A stretch of DNA of 64,000 bases from Gemmatimonas aurantiaca (GCF_037190085.1 NZ_JBBCJO010000002.1:124001-188000); one strand, 5' to 3'. Shown: positions 1-9,530, numbered from the stretch's first letter. Notes: a model not told the origin generated them from the letters alone. Numbers and translations are program-made.

Positions 1-227
1 CCCGCGCGCTCGAGACCGGGCATTCCACGGCCAGGGAAGCCGCGCAGGTCGCACTGCAGGCCTCCGCCCGACGTCTCGTGCTCACGCACATCTCCGCGCG
101 GTATTCCCGCGATACGCGCGATCTCGAACAGGAAGCGCGCTCCGTGTTCGCCAACACCATGATCGCGCGTGACGGGACCGAAATCGAACTCGCGCTCACC
201 GAAGAACTGGCCGAGGTCGTGCCGTAG
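1..227 (+). CDS. rnz: Ribonuclease Z, C-terminal fragment
   Basis: Only the last 74 codons lie in the window; the frame begins at base 3 and stops at a TAG at 225-227. The fragment reads ALETGHSTAREAAQVALQAS, followed by VLTHISARYSRD. This is the typical C-terminal part of tRNase Z: an H-S-T-A-x-E-A-A helix followed by the LTHxSxRY strand, whose His is a metal ligand of the metallo-beta-lactamase fold. The enzyme cuts the 3' trailer from tRNA precursors. A 96-base gap separates it from the next gene on the same strand. The assignment rests on this one motif region, since the N-terminal HxHxDH motif is outside the window. Confidence 0.85.
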   Translation, partial: RALETGHSTAREAAQVALQASARRLVLTHISARYSRDTRDLEQEARSVFANTMIARDGTEIELALTEELAEVVP

Positions 228-323
228 GGGCGTCCGTTACTCACGTGTTGCGCAGGCACATGCACTCACCCGCATCTGCATGAGCACCTGCGTCAAGCAT
301 CTGCGCAACACACGGAGCCCCAT

Positions 324-2174
324 ATGCCACTGTCTTTCTTCGAGAATCCGAGCCCGACGCGCGGTCGATTGTCTGTCATGGCAATCGCTGCAGCGTTGCT
401 GCTCGGCGCCTGCAGTACCAACAGCGACAGCGCCACCGCTCCCACGGGCGGAGGGGACACCTCATCGACCGGCGGGACGGGCAGCGGATCCACGTCGACG
501 TTTTCCGTGGCCTCGCTGTCCTGCAGTGAAGACGCGAAACTCACCAATGCCTACACGGTGGCGTCGGCGATGTCGACGAACACGGCCGATCATGAAGTCA
601 CCGCCGACTACACCATCGATGGGGTCACGGCGACGACGATCGTGCTGAGCGGCACGGGCGCGACCATCACCGGATCCGGGGCATCGGTCAGTGGCGGCAC
701 GGTGACCATCAATGCCGCGGGTACCTATCGACTCAGTGGCACCATGACCGACGGGCAGGTGTTCGTGAGCACGTCCGATACCGGCCTCGTTCGTCTCGTG
801 CTCGATGGGGCCTCCATCACCCGCACGACCGATGTTCCGCTGTTCATCTCCAAGGCCAAACGCGCGGCGATCGTACTGGCCAGCGGTTCGACGAACACGC
901 TGCAGGACGGCACGTCGTATCCGTCGGGCGCCGAACAGAATGCGCCGCTCTACAGCAAAGTCGACCTGTCCATCGGTGGTGAAGGTGCACTCACCATCAC
1001 CGGAAAGGTGAAGCACGGGATTCATTCCAAGGACGGTCTCGTGATCCGTTCGGGGCGTATCACCGTGAATGCGAAGGAAGACGGCATCCGCGGCAAGGAC
1101 TACCTCGTGGTGCGGGGCGGCACGCTCGACGTCACGGCCGGTGGTGATGCGCTCAAGTCCACGGAAGACGGCGATGCCGCCCTCGGGTATGTGTTGCTGG
1201 CCGGTGGCACGTTCACACTGACTGCGGGCAATGATGCGGTGCAGGCGGAAACGGATTTGCTGATGACGGGTGGCACCCTCAAGGCCGTCACCCACGGCGG
1301 CAGCGCGGTGACCATTCCCGACACCCTCTCCGCCAAGGGACTCAAGGCCGGCGTGATACTGGTGGCCGATGGCGGCACCGTGACGCTCGATACCGCCGAC
1401 GATGGCCTGCACTCCAATGCCAACCTCGTGGTGAACGGCGGCGCGTTCAGCATCAGCACCGGAGACGATGGTGTGCATGCGGATTCGGCGGTCACCATCA
1501 ACGGCGGCACGATCGACGTGACGAAGAGTTACGAAGGCATCGAAGCCGGCACGGCCGACATGACCTTCAACGGCGGGCGGGTGCGCGTGGTGTCGAGCGA
1601 TGACGGCATCAACCTGGCAGGCAATGGCGACACCGCACCCGGGCGTCCGACCGGGAACTACACGATCCGCATCACCGGTGGACGTATCACCAGTATTGCG
1701 GGCGGCGATGGTTTCGACTCCAACGCCAACGTTGCCATGAGTGGCGGTTGCCTGGTGGTGGCCGGCCCGACGGCCAACAACAACGCGCCGATCGACTACG
1801 ACGGCACGTTCACCATGACCGGCGGCTTCCTGGTGGCGACCGGCAGTTCCGGAATGGCCCAGGCCCCGGGCACGACCTCGACGCAGCGCTCGGTGCAGTT
1901 CACGTTCAGCAGTGCGCGCAGTGCCGGCAGCATCGTGCACCTGCAGTCGAGCGGCGATCAGGCCATTCTCGACATCGCACCGATCAAGGCGTATCAGTCG
2001 CTGGTGATCTCTTCGCCGCTGCTCACGGCAGGCAACGGATACCGCCTCTACACGGGCGGCAGCGAATCGGGCACCGCAGTGGACGGGCTGTACACGGATG
2101 GCAAGTACACTCCCGGTACTCTCGCCCAGACCTTCAACGTGACCGCGACGACCAATCGCGTCAACGTGCAGTGA
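324..2174 (+). CDS. Carbohydrate-binding beta-helix lipoprotein (DUF4353/Cthe_2159-like)
   Basis: 616 residues. The start ATG is preceded by GGAG at 314-317. The signal peptide ends in a lipobox (LLLGAC, Cys30), followed by a Ser/Thr/Gly-rich linker, so it is probably an outer-membrane or periplasmic lipoprotein. The body (about residues 100-600) is built of repeated turns of the type GDDGxHADxxVxINGGxxxV, the pattern of the right-handed parallel beta-helix carbohydrate-binding family typified by Cthe_2159. Members bind acidic or cellulosic polysaccharides; some relatives are lyases, but I see no catalytic signature I could name. It stands alone between rnz and a convergent MFS gene, so its substrate cannot be inferred from context. 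Confidence 0.8.
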   Translation: MPLSFFENPSPTRGRLSVMAIAAALLLGACSTNSDSATAPTGGGDTSSTGGTGSGSTSTFSVASLSCSEDAKLTNAYTVASAMSTNTADHEVTADYTIDGVTATTIVLSGTGATITGSGASVSGGTVTINAAGTYRLSGTMTDGQVFVSTSDTGLVRLVLDGASITRTTDVPLFISKAKRAAIVLASGSTNTLQDGTSYPSGAEQNAPLYSKVDLSIGGEGALTITGKVKHGIHSKDGLVIRSGRITVNAKEDGIRGKDYLVVRGGTLDVTAGGDALKSTEDGDAALGYVLLAGGTFTLTAGNDAVQAETDLLMTGGTLKAVTHGGSAVTIPDTLSAKGLKAGVILVADGGTVTLDTADDGLHSNANLVVNGGAFSISTGDDGVHADSAVTINGGTIDVTKSYEGIEAGTADMTFNGGRVRVVSSDDGINLAGNGDTAPGRPTGNYTIRITGGRITSIAGGDGFDSNANVAMSGGCLVVAGPTANNNAPIDYDGTFTMTGGFLVATGSSGMAQAPGTTSTQRSVQFTFSSARSAGSIVHLQSSGDQAILDIAPIKAYQSLVISSPLLTAGNGYRLYTGGSESGTAVDGLYTDGKYTPGTLAQTFNVTATTNRVNVQ

Positions 2175-2315
2175 CTCACGGATGACGCGGGAAAGGCCCG
2201 CTCACGACACACGCACGGCACACGCACAACTCGGTCCCGATTGACACCTGACCCACCCGTCGCGCGCTGGAGATTCTTCGATGAATCGGATGAATCACCG
2301 GTGTGCGACGGACGA

Positions 2316-3587
2316 TCAGTGTGTCAGTTGTTTCAGTCGGCGCAATGTGGGAACACGCCAGGCCACCGTGGCTACGACGGCCAGGGTGGCCATCCCGCCG
2401 ACCACGACGGCGGTGACCGCGCCCCACCACCGGGCCGTCACGCCCGATTCGAATGCGCCGATCTCGTTGGATGATCCGATGAAGATCTGATTGACGGCGG
2501 ACACCCGCCCCAGCAGGGCTTCCGGCGTGCGCATCTGCAGCATGAGACTGCGGATCACCACACTCACCACGTCGAAGGCTCCGCCCACGGCCAGCGCGGC
2601 CAGTGACAGCGGCAGAGAACGACTGAGGCCGAATACGATGGTGCAGATGCCAAATCCGGACACGGCGATCAACAGATTGCGTCCCGTGTGTGCGAAAGGC
2701 GGCCACCTCGTGAGGACGATGCTGGTGAGCACGGCGCCCACGGCGGGCGCGGCCCGCAACATACCCAGCGCAGACGGTCCGGCACGCAGGATCTCCGCCG
2801 CGAACACCGGCAGCAGCGCCACGGCGCCGCCAAACAGCACCGAGAACAGATCGAGCGTCAGGGCGCTGAGCAGCAGCGGTTCGCTCCACATGAAACGCAG
2901 GCCGCTCAGAATGGCCACATGCACCGGTTCCGTGGACACCTCACGGATGGGTGAACGATGCCGGACCGTGGCCAGGACGCCCACCGCGAACACCATGAGC
3001 GCGGCGTCGACCGAATAGCCGAGCACCGTGCCTCCGATGGCGTACAACACGCCGCCGAGCGCCGGTCCAAGCACGGCCGCGAGCTGGAAGGTGCCGCTGC
3101 GCCAGGTCACCGCATTGGAATAGAGCGTGCGCGGCACCAACTCCGCGCTGAGTGCCTGCCGTGCGGGCTGCAGAAAGGCCCGCGCCACACCACTGACGAT
3201 GATCACGCCGTAGATGGCATGTACACGCGCGGCGGAGGTGAGAGCGTGCAGCAGGTACGGCGATGGATGCGCCAGCCACCACAGTCCCAGCGAACACCCC
3301 ACCAGCACCATGAGTGCGGCGATCGCGATGCGGCGTCGATCGTGCAGATCCACCACATGACCGGCAAACAACGCCAGACTGATGGCGGGCAGCGCCTCGG
3401 CCAGTCCGATGAATCCCAGGGCGAGCGGATCCCGTGTGAGATCGTAGACCTGCCATCCCACCACCGTGCCCTGGATCTGTACACCGAGCGTCAGTGTGAA
3501 CAGGGCCAGGATGTACCATCGGAAATTCGGCACCCGCAGCGCGGCGAATGTATCGTGTGCCGCGGGCGCATCGGACGCAGATGTCAT
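2316..3587 (-). CDS. MFS transporter (EntS-like exporter)
   Basis: 423 residues counting from ATG 3585-3587, 10 bases after the stop of the upstream thioesterase gene; a longer reading frame to 3824 overlaps that gene and looks non-coding. About 12 hydrophobic segments are visible, with a charged loop DLHDRRR between helices 2 and 3, matching the MFS motif A region. The N-terminal segment FRWYILALFTLTLGVQIQG and the overall layout match the EntS/transmembrane secretion effector type of MFS permeases, which export siderophores or drugs. It is the last gene of a close-packed minus-strand run (7698 to 2316). The substrate is unknown. Confidence 0.85.
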   Translation of the reverse strand: MTSASDAPAAHDTFAALRVPNFRWYILALFTLTLGVQIQGTVVGWQVYDLTRDPLALGFIGLAEALPAISLALFAGHVVDLHDRRRIAIAALMVLVGCSLGLWWLAHPSPYLLHALTSAARVHAIYGVIIVSGVARAFLQPARQALSAELVPRTLYSNAVTWRSGTFQLAAVLGPALGGVLYAIGGTVLGYSVDAALMVFAVGVLATVRHRSPIREVSTEPVHVAILSGLRFMWSEPLLLSALTLDLFSVLFGGAVALLPVFAAEILRAGPSALGMLRAAPAVGAVLTSIVLTRWPPFAHTGRNLLIAVSGFGICTIVFGLSRSLPLSLAALAVGGAFDVVSVVIRSLMLQMRTPEALLGRVSAVNQIFIGSSNEIGAFESGVTARWWGAVTAVVVGGMATLAVVATVAWRVPTLRRLKQLTH

Positions 3588-3597
3588 GGATGTCGCA

Positions 3598-4107
3598 TCA
3601 ACGCTGGTGTACCCTTTCGTCGGACGCGGCTTCCGCCTGCCGCTCCTCGAGCCGACGCTGGCGGCGCGCCTGCGCGGCTTCGTAGCGACGCTCCTGCTCC
3701 TCGTTCTCCGGTTGCACCAGCGCCACCGGTACCGGACGTCCATTGCGATCGATGGCCACGAACGTGAGATAGCACGTGTTGGTATGGCGCCGTGTGCCAC
3801 CGATGAGATCCTCGGCTTCCACACGCACTCCCACTTCCATGGACGTGGTGCCCACGAAATTCACCGACGCCTTGCAGGTCACGAGATCACCCACGTGAAT
3901 GGGCTCCCGGAAATCGACCCGATCGATCGATGCCGTCACGCACGCCGTGCGGGCATGCCGGAACGCCGCCACGGCCGCCGCCTTGTCGACCATGGCCATG
4001 ATCGCACCGCCGAACGCGTGACCAAGGATATTGGCATCGTGCGGCATGATGAGCTCACTCGTTTCATGCTGGGATGCGGAGACGGGACGCACGGCGCGTT
4101 CGGTCAT
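3598..4107 (-). CDS. Hotdog-fold acyl-CoA thioesterase
   Basis: 169 residues from ATG 4105-4107; an in-frame ATG at 4155 would overlap the upstream gene by 41 bases, so the shorter form is preferred. The core reads MPHDANILGHAFGGAIMAMV, then DRVDFREPIHVGDLVTCKAS, and later TNTCYLTFVAID, the hallmark of the YciA/BACH-type cytosolic acyl-CoA hydrolases. These have Asp/Asn in the active site on the central helix and act on medium- to long-chain acyl-CoA. The C-terminal 40 residues are charged and rich in Glu, Arg and Gln, as is common in the family. It sits between a lipoprotein gene (7-base gap) and the MFS gene (10-base gap), so co-transcription is likely. Confidence 0.88.
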   Translation of the reverse strand: MTERAVRPVSASQHETSELIMPHDANILGHAFGGAIMAMVDKAAAVAAFRHARTACVTASIDRVDFREPIHVGDLVTCKASVNFVGTTSMEVGVRVEAEDLIGGTRRHTNTCYLTFVAIDRNGRPVPVALVQPENEEQERRYEAAQARRQRRLEERQAEAASDERVHQR

Positions 4108-4114
4108 GAGGCAC

Positions 4115-5461
4115 TCATGGTGCAGGACGGAAGGAGGTCGGACGGGACGTGGCATTGTTCACCCGACGCCACATCGACGAGGGAAGTGCCGTGCGACGGG
4201 GCACCCGGCGATACTGCGCCCGCTGCACCATGCCATCGAGTGCGGTGGACACATCGAACGCCCGCGCCAGAGCCGCGCGTGACGCGCTGTCGAGGGGCGG
4301 GGATTCGAGTGCGATGAGCTGATAGGCCGGGGCTCCCACGGTCGCCACCGGCCATTCATGACGCCCCTGCGCTCCACCGCCGGCGTTCAGGACGAGCGCC
4401 AACGCATCGCCGTCCGCCGAGGGGCGTGCGGTCACCTGATAGCTGCCACGCTCCCAGCGCACGACGGACGAATCCGCGCTCCATTCGGGGAGTGCGGGTC
4501 TGACGGCCTTCCACCAGACCGGTTCGCTCACGGCGATCGGCGGGAGATGCAATGCCAGCGCCTCGCCATCCACGCCATTGCCCGGAACCATGAAGGCCAC
4601 GGCCGGCGCGCGCGCCACATCGGTCACACCGAACGACGTGGAATCGAAGACAAAACTCTCCAGCGTCTCCAGGGCCACCGCCGCACGATCGTCCCCTCCC
4701 GCGCCGGCGATACGAATGGAATCGAGCAATTGCCGGAGTGAGGTGCGGGCCTGTCCCACCACCCGCGTGGCTTCCGCGCCGCCGAGCAGTTCGCCCAAAC
4801 CCATGAGACGCCCGGTGCGCACATCCACAACGTAGCGGCGACCGGTGTGCCGATGCGATGGCCCTCCGTCGATATCGACATTCAGCAGATGTTCGAACGT
4901 GAGGTAGGGACCATGCACATCGAGAATCTCGATGTCGTCCTGCACCACGGTGCGCGGATCGTCGATCACTTCCTCATCGGCGGGATCGATCTCCATTTCC
5001 CGCGGATGATGGCGTCGCCAGGAGGCGAGTTCGCGCAGCACGGTACTGTCGGCGAAGAGCAGTGTGCTGTCCTGCCCCTGCAGCGAACGTGCCCAGAGCC
5101 GTGCCGTGGCGAACGACGCGTCGGGGTATTCGGCGCCATCGTCGCCGATGAAAATCTCGAACAGCCGCCCGTCGACCTGTGTGAGCAGAATGGGCGCACT
5201 GCGCACGCGCATGCCTTCGCCGCCGCTACGCACCCAGTAGGTGGAGTCGCCGGCGGCGAACAGGAATTCGGCGGCGGGCAGCGCCTGCCGGGTGGTTCGC
5301 GATTCCTCGCAGGCGGCGAGCGGCACCGTCAGTCCCAATGCCATGCCGGTGATGCCGAGCCGCAGCCGTCGCCGTATCGAGCGTTGCAACGATCGCGGCA
5401 TCGAGCGTTGCATGGATTGCGGTGTCGATCGGAGTGTCGATCGCCAGACGAACCGGCGCAT
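4115..5461 (-). CDS. Uncharacterised lipoprotein with RsiV/DUF3298-like hints
   Basis: 448 residues. The start codon abuts the stop of the upstream gene (TGA-ATG), implying translational coupling. The first 30 residues are an unusual Arg/Ser/Gln-rich stretch produced by a 24-base DNA repeat; the signal peptide proper (LGITGMALGLTVPLAAC, lipobox Cys51) follows, so an internal Met at residue 17 or 21 may be the real start. The mature part contains RRYVVDVRTGRLMGLGELLG, which resembles the C-terminal domain of RsiV/DUF3298 proteins (aspartate, T/S-G, hydrophobic-Gly-Asp/Glu-Leu). I cannot assign a function; a periplasmic or outer-membrane location is likely. Confidence 0.65.
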   Translation of the reverse strand: MRRFVWRSTLRSTPQSMQRSMPRSLQRSIRRRLRLGITGMALGLTVPLAACEESRTTRQALPAAEFLFAAGDSTYWVRSGGEGMRVRSAPILLTQVDGRLFEIFIGDDGAEYPDASFATARLWARSLQGQDSTLLFADSTVLRELASWRRHHPREMEIDPADEEVIDDPRTVVQDDIEILDVHGPYLTFEHLLNVDIDGGPSHRHTGRRYVVDVRTGRLMGLGELLGGAEATRVVGQARTSLRQLLDSIRIAGAGGDDRAAVALETLESFVFDSTSFGVTDVARAPAVAFMVPGNGVDGEALALHLPPIAVSEPVWWKAVRPALPEWSADSSVVRWERGSYQVTARPSADGDALALVLNAGGGAQGRHEWPVATVGAPAYQLIALESPPLDSASRAALARAFDVSTALDGMVQRAQYRRVPRRTALPSSMWRRVNNATSRPTSFRPAP

Positions 5462-6772
5462 TCAGACCGCCCCGTGCGACAACGCCCGCACGCCGTCGAC
5501 GAGCCGTTCGATCTCGTCGAGGGTCGTGTAACATGCACACCCCGCCCGCACGAAGCCTTCGTCGGCGAAACCCAGCTTGCGCGCCACCGTGGTCGCGTAA
5601 AAATCGCCGTGGGAGACGTACACGCCGCGGGGTGCGAGCGCACGCGCCACCTCTTCGCTGGTGTGCCCGCGTACACGGAACGACAACGTGGCGGTTCGTG
5701 GCGTGCCCGGCGGTGGACCGTACAGGGTCACGCCATCGATGCGCGCGAGATGCTCCCAGAGATACGCGAAGAGCACATCCCCCCGATTCTGCAACGTGGT
5801 CATCACCTGCGCGAGACGGGCGCGTCGCGAGAATCCCACGACATCGCCCTCGGCGAGCGATGCCAGAAACTCGACGGCCGCCGCGGCCCCCACGATGCCT
5901 TCGTGATTCTGGGTGCCAGTCTCGAGGCATTCCGGCACCCAATCCGGCGCCGGCTCGAGACGCGGCAGATCGAGCGCCGCCGTGGCTTCGCGGCGGCCAT
6001 ACACCACGCCCACATGCGGACCGTAAAATTTGTACGCGCTGCACAACAGGAAATCGGGGCCCAGGGATTCCGCGTCGACCAGGTGATGCGGGGCATAGTG
6101 CACCGCATCGACCACGGTGAGCGCACCGGCGTCGCGGGCGCGGGCCACCATGCCGCTCACATCACTCACCGTACCGAGGATATTCGAAGCCGCGCCGACG
6201 GCCACCACCTTCGTCCGCGCGGAAAGCAGCCGCTCGAAGGCTCCTTCCTCATGACGGAACGTGGCGGGATCGAGGGGCAACCAACGCAGCACCACGCCGC
6301 GCTCCCGTGCCAGTGCCTGCCATGGTGCGACGTTGGCATGGTGATCGAGTTCGGTCACGATGATCTCGTCCCCTTCCCGCAATCCGCGTCCGATGGCGCG
6401 GGCGACGTGGAAGAGCAACGTGGTCATGTTGGCGCCGAAGGCGATCTCTCTGGAAGTCGCCCCCAGAAAATCCGCCAGAATCGCCCGCGACCGCAGCAGC
6501 AGATCATCGGTCTCCGCGCTGGTGGGATAGGCCCAGTGCGTGTTGGCGTTGTGATGCAGCAGATACTCACCCATGGCGTCGACGACACGCTGCGGCACCT
6601 GGGTACCTCCGGGGCCATCGAAGTACGCCACCGTCTGATCACCTTCGCGGCGACGCAAGGCGGGAAACCGGGCGCGGATTTCCTCGACGGGGGCGATCCG
6701 GGACGACTGTGCCGGCGTGTCGGTGCCGGTCATATCGATCTCGCGGCCGACTCTGCTGCCAACTCCGCTCAT
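5462..6772 (-). CDS. Cysteine desulfurase-like PLP enzyme (SufS-related, TIGR01976 type)
   Basis: 436 residues. The ATG at 6770-6772 overlaps the upstream TGA (ATGA), so coupling is likely; an internal Met at residue 14 is possible. The fold is class V aminotransferase: TELDHHANVAPW (substrate-contacting His region), VDAVHYAPH (PLP-binding Asp), and CSAYKFYGPHVGVVYGR, in which the Lys should form the PLP Schiff base. The C-terminal VRAGCACYTTLDEIERLV is typical of the cysteine desulfurase-like subfamily that is not linked to isc or suf operons. No Fe-S assembly genes are nearby, so the substrate is open; relatives include selenocysteine lyase-like proteins. Confidence 0.88.
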   Translation of the reverse strand: MSGVGSRVGREIDMTGTDTPAQSSRIAPVEEIRARFPALRRREGDQTVAYFDGPGGTQVPQRVVDAMGEYLLHHNANTHWAYPTSAETDDLLLRSRAILADFLGATSREIAFGANMTTLLFHVARAIGRGLREGDEIIVTELDHHANVAPWQALARERGVVLRWLPLDPATFRHEEGAFERLLSARTKVVAVGAASNILGTVSDVSGMVARARDAGALTVVDAVHYAPHHLVDAESLGPDFLLCSAYKFYGPHVGVVYGRREATAALDLPRLEPAPDWVPECLETGTQNHEGIVGAAAAVEFLASLAEGDVVGFSRRARLAQVMTTLQNRGDVLFAYLWEHLARIDGVTLYGPPPGTPRTATLSFRVRGHTSEEVARALAPRGVYVSHGDFYATTVARKLGFADEGFVRAGCACYTTLDEIERLVDGVRALSHGAV

Positions 6773-7698
6773 GTCGACTCCGCCGCATCACGTTTACCGC
6801 CGATCGTTCCACCGCCGAGGCGCTCCACCACCTGCACCGACTCCACGTGATCCGCGTCTTCACCCAGTTCGCGATGCGCCTGCCGGAACAGCTCCGCCGT
6901 GAGCTGCAGCAAAGGCGACACGATCTGCTGTTCGCGCGCGAGATCGGCGGCGATGCCGACGTCCTTGTCGAGCAGCGCCAGACGGAACGTACGCGGAAAG
7001 GCGCGCGTGAGCACCCGCTCGGGAAACAGATTCATGCTGGCGTTGGACCGGCCGCTCGAGGTGTTGATCACATCGAGGGCCACGTCGGAACGCACACCCG
7101 CTTTCTCGAGTGCGACCAGCCCTTCGGCCGTTCCCCAGATGTGCATGGCCAGCAGGGCGTTGTTCACGGCCTTGAGCGCGTCGCCGGCCCCGATGCCACC
7201 GCAATGAACGATACGCTTGCCGAAACATTCGAGCACCGGCCGCACCCGTTCGAGCAGGGTCTCGTCGCCTCCCACCATGATCGTGAGCGCCCCCTGCTCG
7301 GCGCCGCTCACGCCCCCCGATACCGGCGCGTCGAGAAAACCGATACCACGCGCCGCCAGACGTTCGGCGATGCGCCGCGACGTCACCGGATCACCCGATG
7401 TGCAGTCCACCAGCACCGCACCCGATGGCAGCGTGGCCAGGAGGCCGTCAGGACCGTCCAGCAGCCCTTCCACATCGCGGGAAACCGGCAGGCACGTCAC
7501 GATGATGTCACGGTCGCGCCCCGCCTCTGCGGGAGTGGCCGCCAACCGCACGCCCTGTGCAGCCCCATGCTGGGCCACGAAGGCCGTGGCACGGGCCGTC
7601 GTGCGGTTCCAGACCACGAGATCGTACTCCGGGCGGGCGAGGTGCCGGGCCATGGGCGTTCCGATGGCTCCCAATCCGAGAAAGGCGACACGAGGCAT
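6769..7698 (-). CDS. NAD(P)-dependent beta-hydroxyacid dehydrogenase
   Basis: 309 residues. The N-terminal Rossmann motif is VAFLGLGAIGTPMARHLA, followed by VLVDCTSGDP, the substrate-binding signature FLDAPVSGGVSGAEQGALTI, and the catalytic Lys region GAGDALKAVNNALLA. This defines the 3-hydroxyisobutyrate dehydrogenase / tartronate semialdehyde reductase (GlxR) / glyoxylate reductase family. The exact substrate cannot be told from sequence. It is the first gene of the minus-strand run and faces the HMA-like gene across an 88-base divergent promoter region (7699-7786). Its stop overlaps the start of the SufS-like gene by four bases. Confidence 0.9.
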   Translation of the reverse strand: MPRVAFLGLGAIGTPMARHLARPEYDLVVWNRTTARATAFVAQHGAAQGVRLAATPAEAGRDRDIIVTCLPVSRDVEGLLDGPDGLLATLPSGAVLVDCTSGDPVTSRRIAERLAARGIGFLDAPVSGGVSGAEQGALTIMVGGDETLLERVRPVLECFGKRIVHCGGIGAGDALKAVNNALLAMHIWGTAEGLVALEKAGVRSDVALDVINTSSGRSNASMNLFPERVLTRAFPRTFRLALLDKDVGIAADLAREQQIVSPLLQLTAELFRQAHRELGEDADHVESVQVVERLGGGTIGGKRDAAEST

Positions 7699-7786
7699 AC
7701 AGCAGGCGGCAACGGGACAAAAACAGGAGGCGAATCCACGATTCGCGGGAGTTGAGCGACCTCTCGACGTCGTCGAGATTGTAAAG

Positions 7787-8026
7787 ATGCCACGCTACCG
7801 TGCCTACGTGGAGATCGACGGCCTCCTCTCCGTCCATGCCGTGCGGGCGGTGTGGACGGCACTGACCGGTGTCCCCGGGATCCTCTCCGCCGAGGTGTCG
7901 ATGACTGGCGCGGTGCTCGACACCGAGACACCGGTCGACCGGGAGGCTCTGGCCACGGCGCTCACACTGGCCGGTGTGACCCTGCGTTCGGTGCGCGAGG
8001 AGCGGGGCTCGCTACCCATCGTCTGA
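7787..8026 (+). CDS. Small HMA-like (ferredoxin-fold) protein lacking the metal cysteines
   Basis: 79 residues from the ATG at 7787; an upstream in-frame extension overlaps the divergent dehydrogenase and is not credible. The pattern is strand (YRAYVEIDGL), helix (VHAVRAVWTALTGV), strand (ILSAEVSMTGAVLD), strand, helix (DREALATALTLAG), strand (TLRSVREE), which fits the beta-alpha-beta-beta-alpha-beta fold of heavy-metal-associated domains. The GMxCxxC loop is replaced by GLLSVHA, so it cannot bind copper or zinc in the usual way. It lies 91 bases before mgtE on the same strand. Function is unknown; a protein-interaction or regulatory role is a guess. Confidence 0.65.
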   Translation: MPRYRAYVEIDGLLSVHAVRAVWTALTGVPGILSAEVSMTGAVLDTETPVDREALATALTLAGVTLRSVREERGSLPIV

Positions 8027-8117
8027 CGGCAGGCCGGCCGCTCTCTGGAAATACCGGGCTATGGCCCTCCCGCCCGGCCTTGTCTAACTTGCGCGCCAGA
8101 CCGCCGCCCCTTCGCCG

Positions 8118-9530
8118 ATGACGCCACGCGCCAACAAGGACCGGCCGCTTGCCGCGCTGATCGTACCGGACCTGCTCGAGCTTCTCGAAGAGCACCCGGC
8201 AAGCATCGGCCCGCAAACGGAGGAAATGCACCCGGCCGACCTCGCCGACGTGGCAGAGGCGCTGCCGGAGGAACAGGTGCGTGCGTTCCTCGCCGCGCTC
8301 CCGAGGGAGCGTGCGGCCGAGGTGATGGAGTATCTCGACGAAGATCTCCGCACGCAGGTGCTCGAGGAGCTGCCGGCCCAGCAGGCCGCCGAGATCGTCG
8401 CCGAGATGGATCCCGACGAGCGCGCCGATGCGCTCGAGGAACTCGACGACGAGACCATCGACGAGATCCTGCAGGAACTCGAGCCCGCGGAGAAGGCCGA
8501 GACCGAACGCCTGCTGCAGTACGACCCATACACCGCCGGCGGCCTCATGACCACCGAGTTCGTCTCGGTGCAGGAGACGTTGACGGTGGAAGAGTCGTTG
8601 CGCGCCGTCCGGACCATGGCCCGGGCGGGGCGTCGTGAAGCGATGTACACGATCTACACCACCGATACGGGCGGACGGCTGCGCGGCGTGCTGTCGCTGC
8701 GGGAATTGCTGGCCGCCCCCGAAGGGTCACGCATCAGCGAGCATGCCTGGACCGACGTGGTGAGCGTGTCGCCGGACACGCCGCAGGAAGAGGTGTCGCA
8801 ACTCACGTCCAACTACGACCTCGTGGCGCTGCCCGTCGTCGATCAGGACCGGCGCCTGCTGGGTGTGGTCACGGTCGACGACGTCATCGACGTCATCCAG
8901 GAAGAACAGACCGAGGACGCGCAGAAGTTCGGCGGTATGCAGGCGCTCGAAGAGCCCTACATGCAGGTGAGCCTGTGGCAGAACGTCCGCAAACGGGCCG
9001 GCTGGCTGTCGGTGCTCGCCGTCAGCGAGATGTTCACCGCATCGGCGATGGCGCACTATCAGACGGACATCGACCGGGCGACGATGCTCGCGCAGTTCGT
9101 GCCGCTCATCATCAGCTCCGGCGGCAACTCCGGCTCGCAGGCAACGTCCCTCATCATCCGTGCCATGGCACTCGGCGAAGTGCGCCTCGGCGACTGGTGG
9201 CGCATCGTATTGCGCGAACTGCCCGCGGGGCTGGCGCTGGGCGTGATTCTGGGCCTGCTCGCGGTGGCACGCATTCTCACCTGGCAGGAGCTCGGGCTCT
9301 ACGACTACGGCGTACACCACCTCCTGATCGCGCTCACGGTGGGGGTTTCGCTGGTGGGCATCGTGACGTTCGGCTCGCTGACGGGCTCGATGTTGCCCTT
9401 CGTGCTCCGTCGACTCGGCTTCGATCCGGCGAGTGCCTCCGCGCCGTTCGTCGCGACACTGGTGGACGTGGCCGGCATCAGCATCTACTTCAGCGTCGCC
9501 TACATGATGCTCAGCGGCACGCTGTTGTGA
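8118..9530 (+). CDS. mgtE: Magnesium transporter MgtE
   Basis: 470 residues, full length for the family. The order is: acidic superhelical MgtE N domain (about 30-140, many Glu/Asp repeats such as EEQVRAFLAALPRERAAEVM), two CBS domains (about 145-270) that sense cytoplasmic Mg2+, the connecting plug helix, and five membrane helices. The selectivity region PLIISSGGNSGSQATSLIIR is intact. The channel admits Mg2+ down the membrane potential and closes when the N and CBS domains bind Mg2+. Its stop overlaps the start of the next gene (TGATG). Confidence 0.96.
   Translation: MTPRANKDRPLAALIVPDLLELLEEHPASIGPQTEEMHPADLADVAEALPEEQVRAFLAALPRERAAEVMEYLDEDLRTQVLEELPAQQAAEIVAEMDPDERADALEELDDETIDEILQELEPAEKAETERLLQYDPYTAGGLMTTEFVSVQETLTVEESLRAVRTMARAGRREAMYTIYTTDTGGRLRGVLSLRELLAAPEGSRISEHAWTDVVSVSPDTPQEEVSQLTSNYDLVALPVVDQDRRLLGVVTVDDVIDVIQEEQTEDAQKFGGMQALEEPYMQVSLWQNVRKRAGWLSVLAVSEMFTASAMAHYQTDIDRATMLAQFVPLIISSGGNSGSQATSLIIRAMALGEVRLGDWWRIVLRELPAGLALGVILGLLAVARILTWQELGLYDYGVHHLLIALTVGVSLVGIVTFGSLTGSMLPFVLRRLGFDPASASAPFVATLVDVAGISIYFSVAYMMLSGTLL

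Noticed and set aside
462..1940. Minus-strand frame within the beta-helix gene
   Set aside because: Antisense shadow of regular GGT/GGC repeats in the beta-helix protein.
2187..2201. Small hairpin GCGGG-AAAGG-CCCGC after the beta-helix gene
   Set aside because: Only five pairs and no T-run; expected by chance in GC-rich DNA.
8027..8117. Mg2+ riboswitch (M-box) before mgtE
   Set aside because: The 91-base gap is too short and no M-box hairpins could be drawn.
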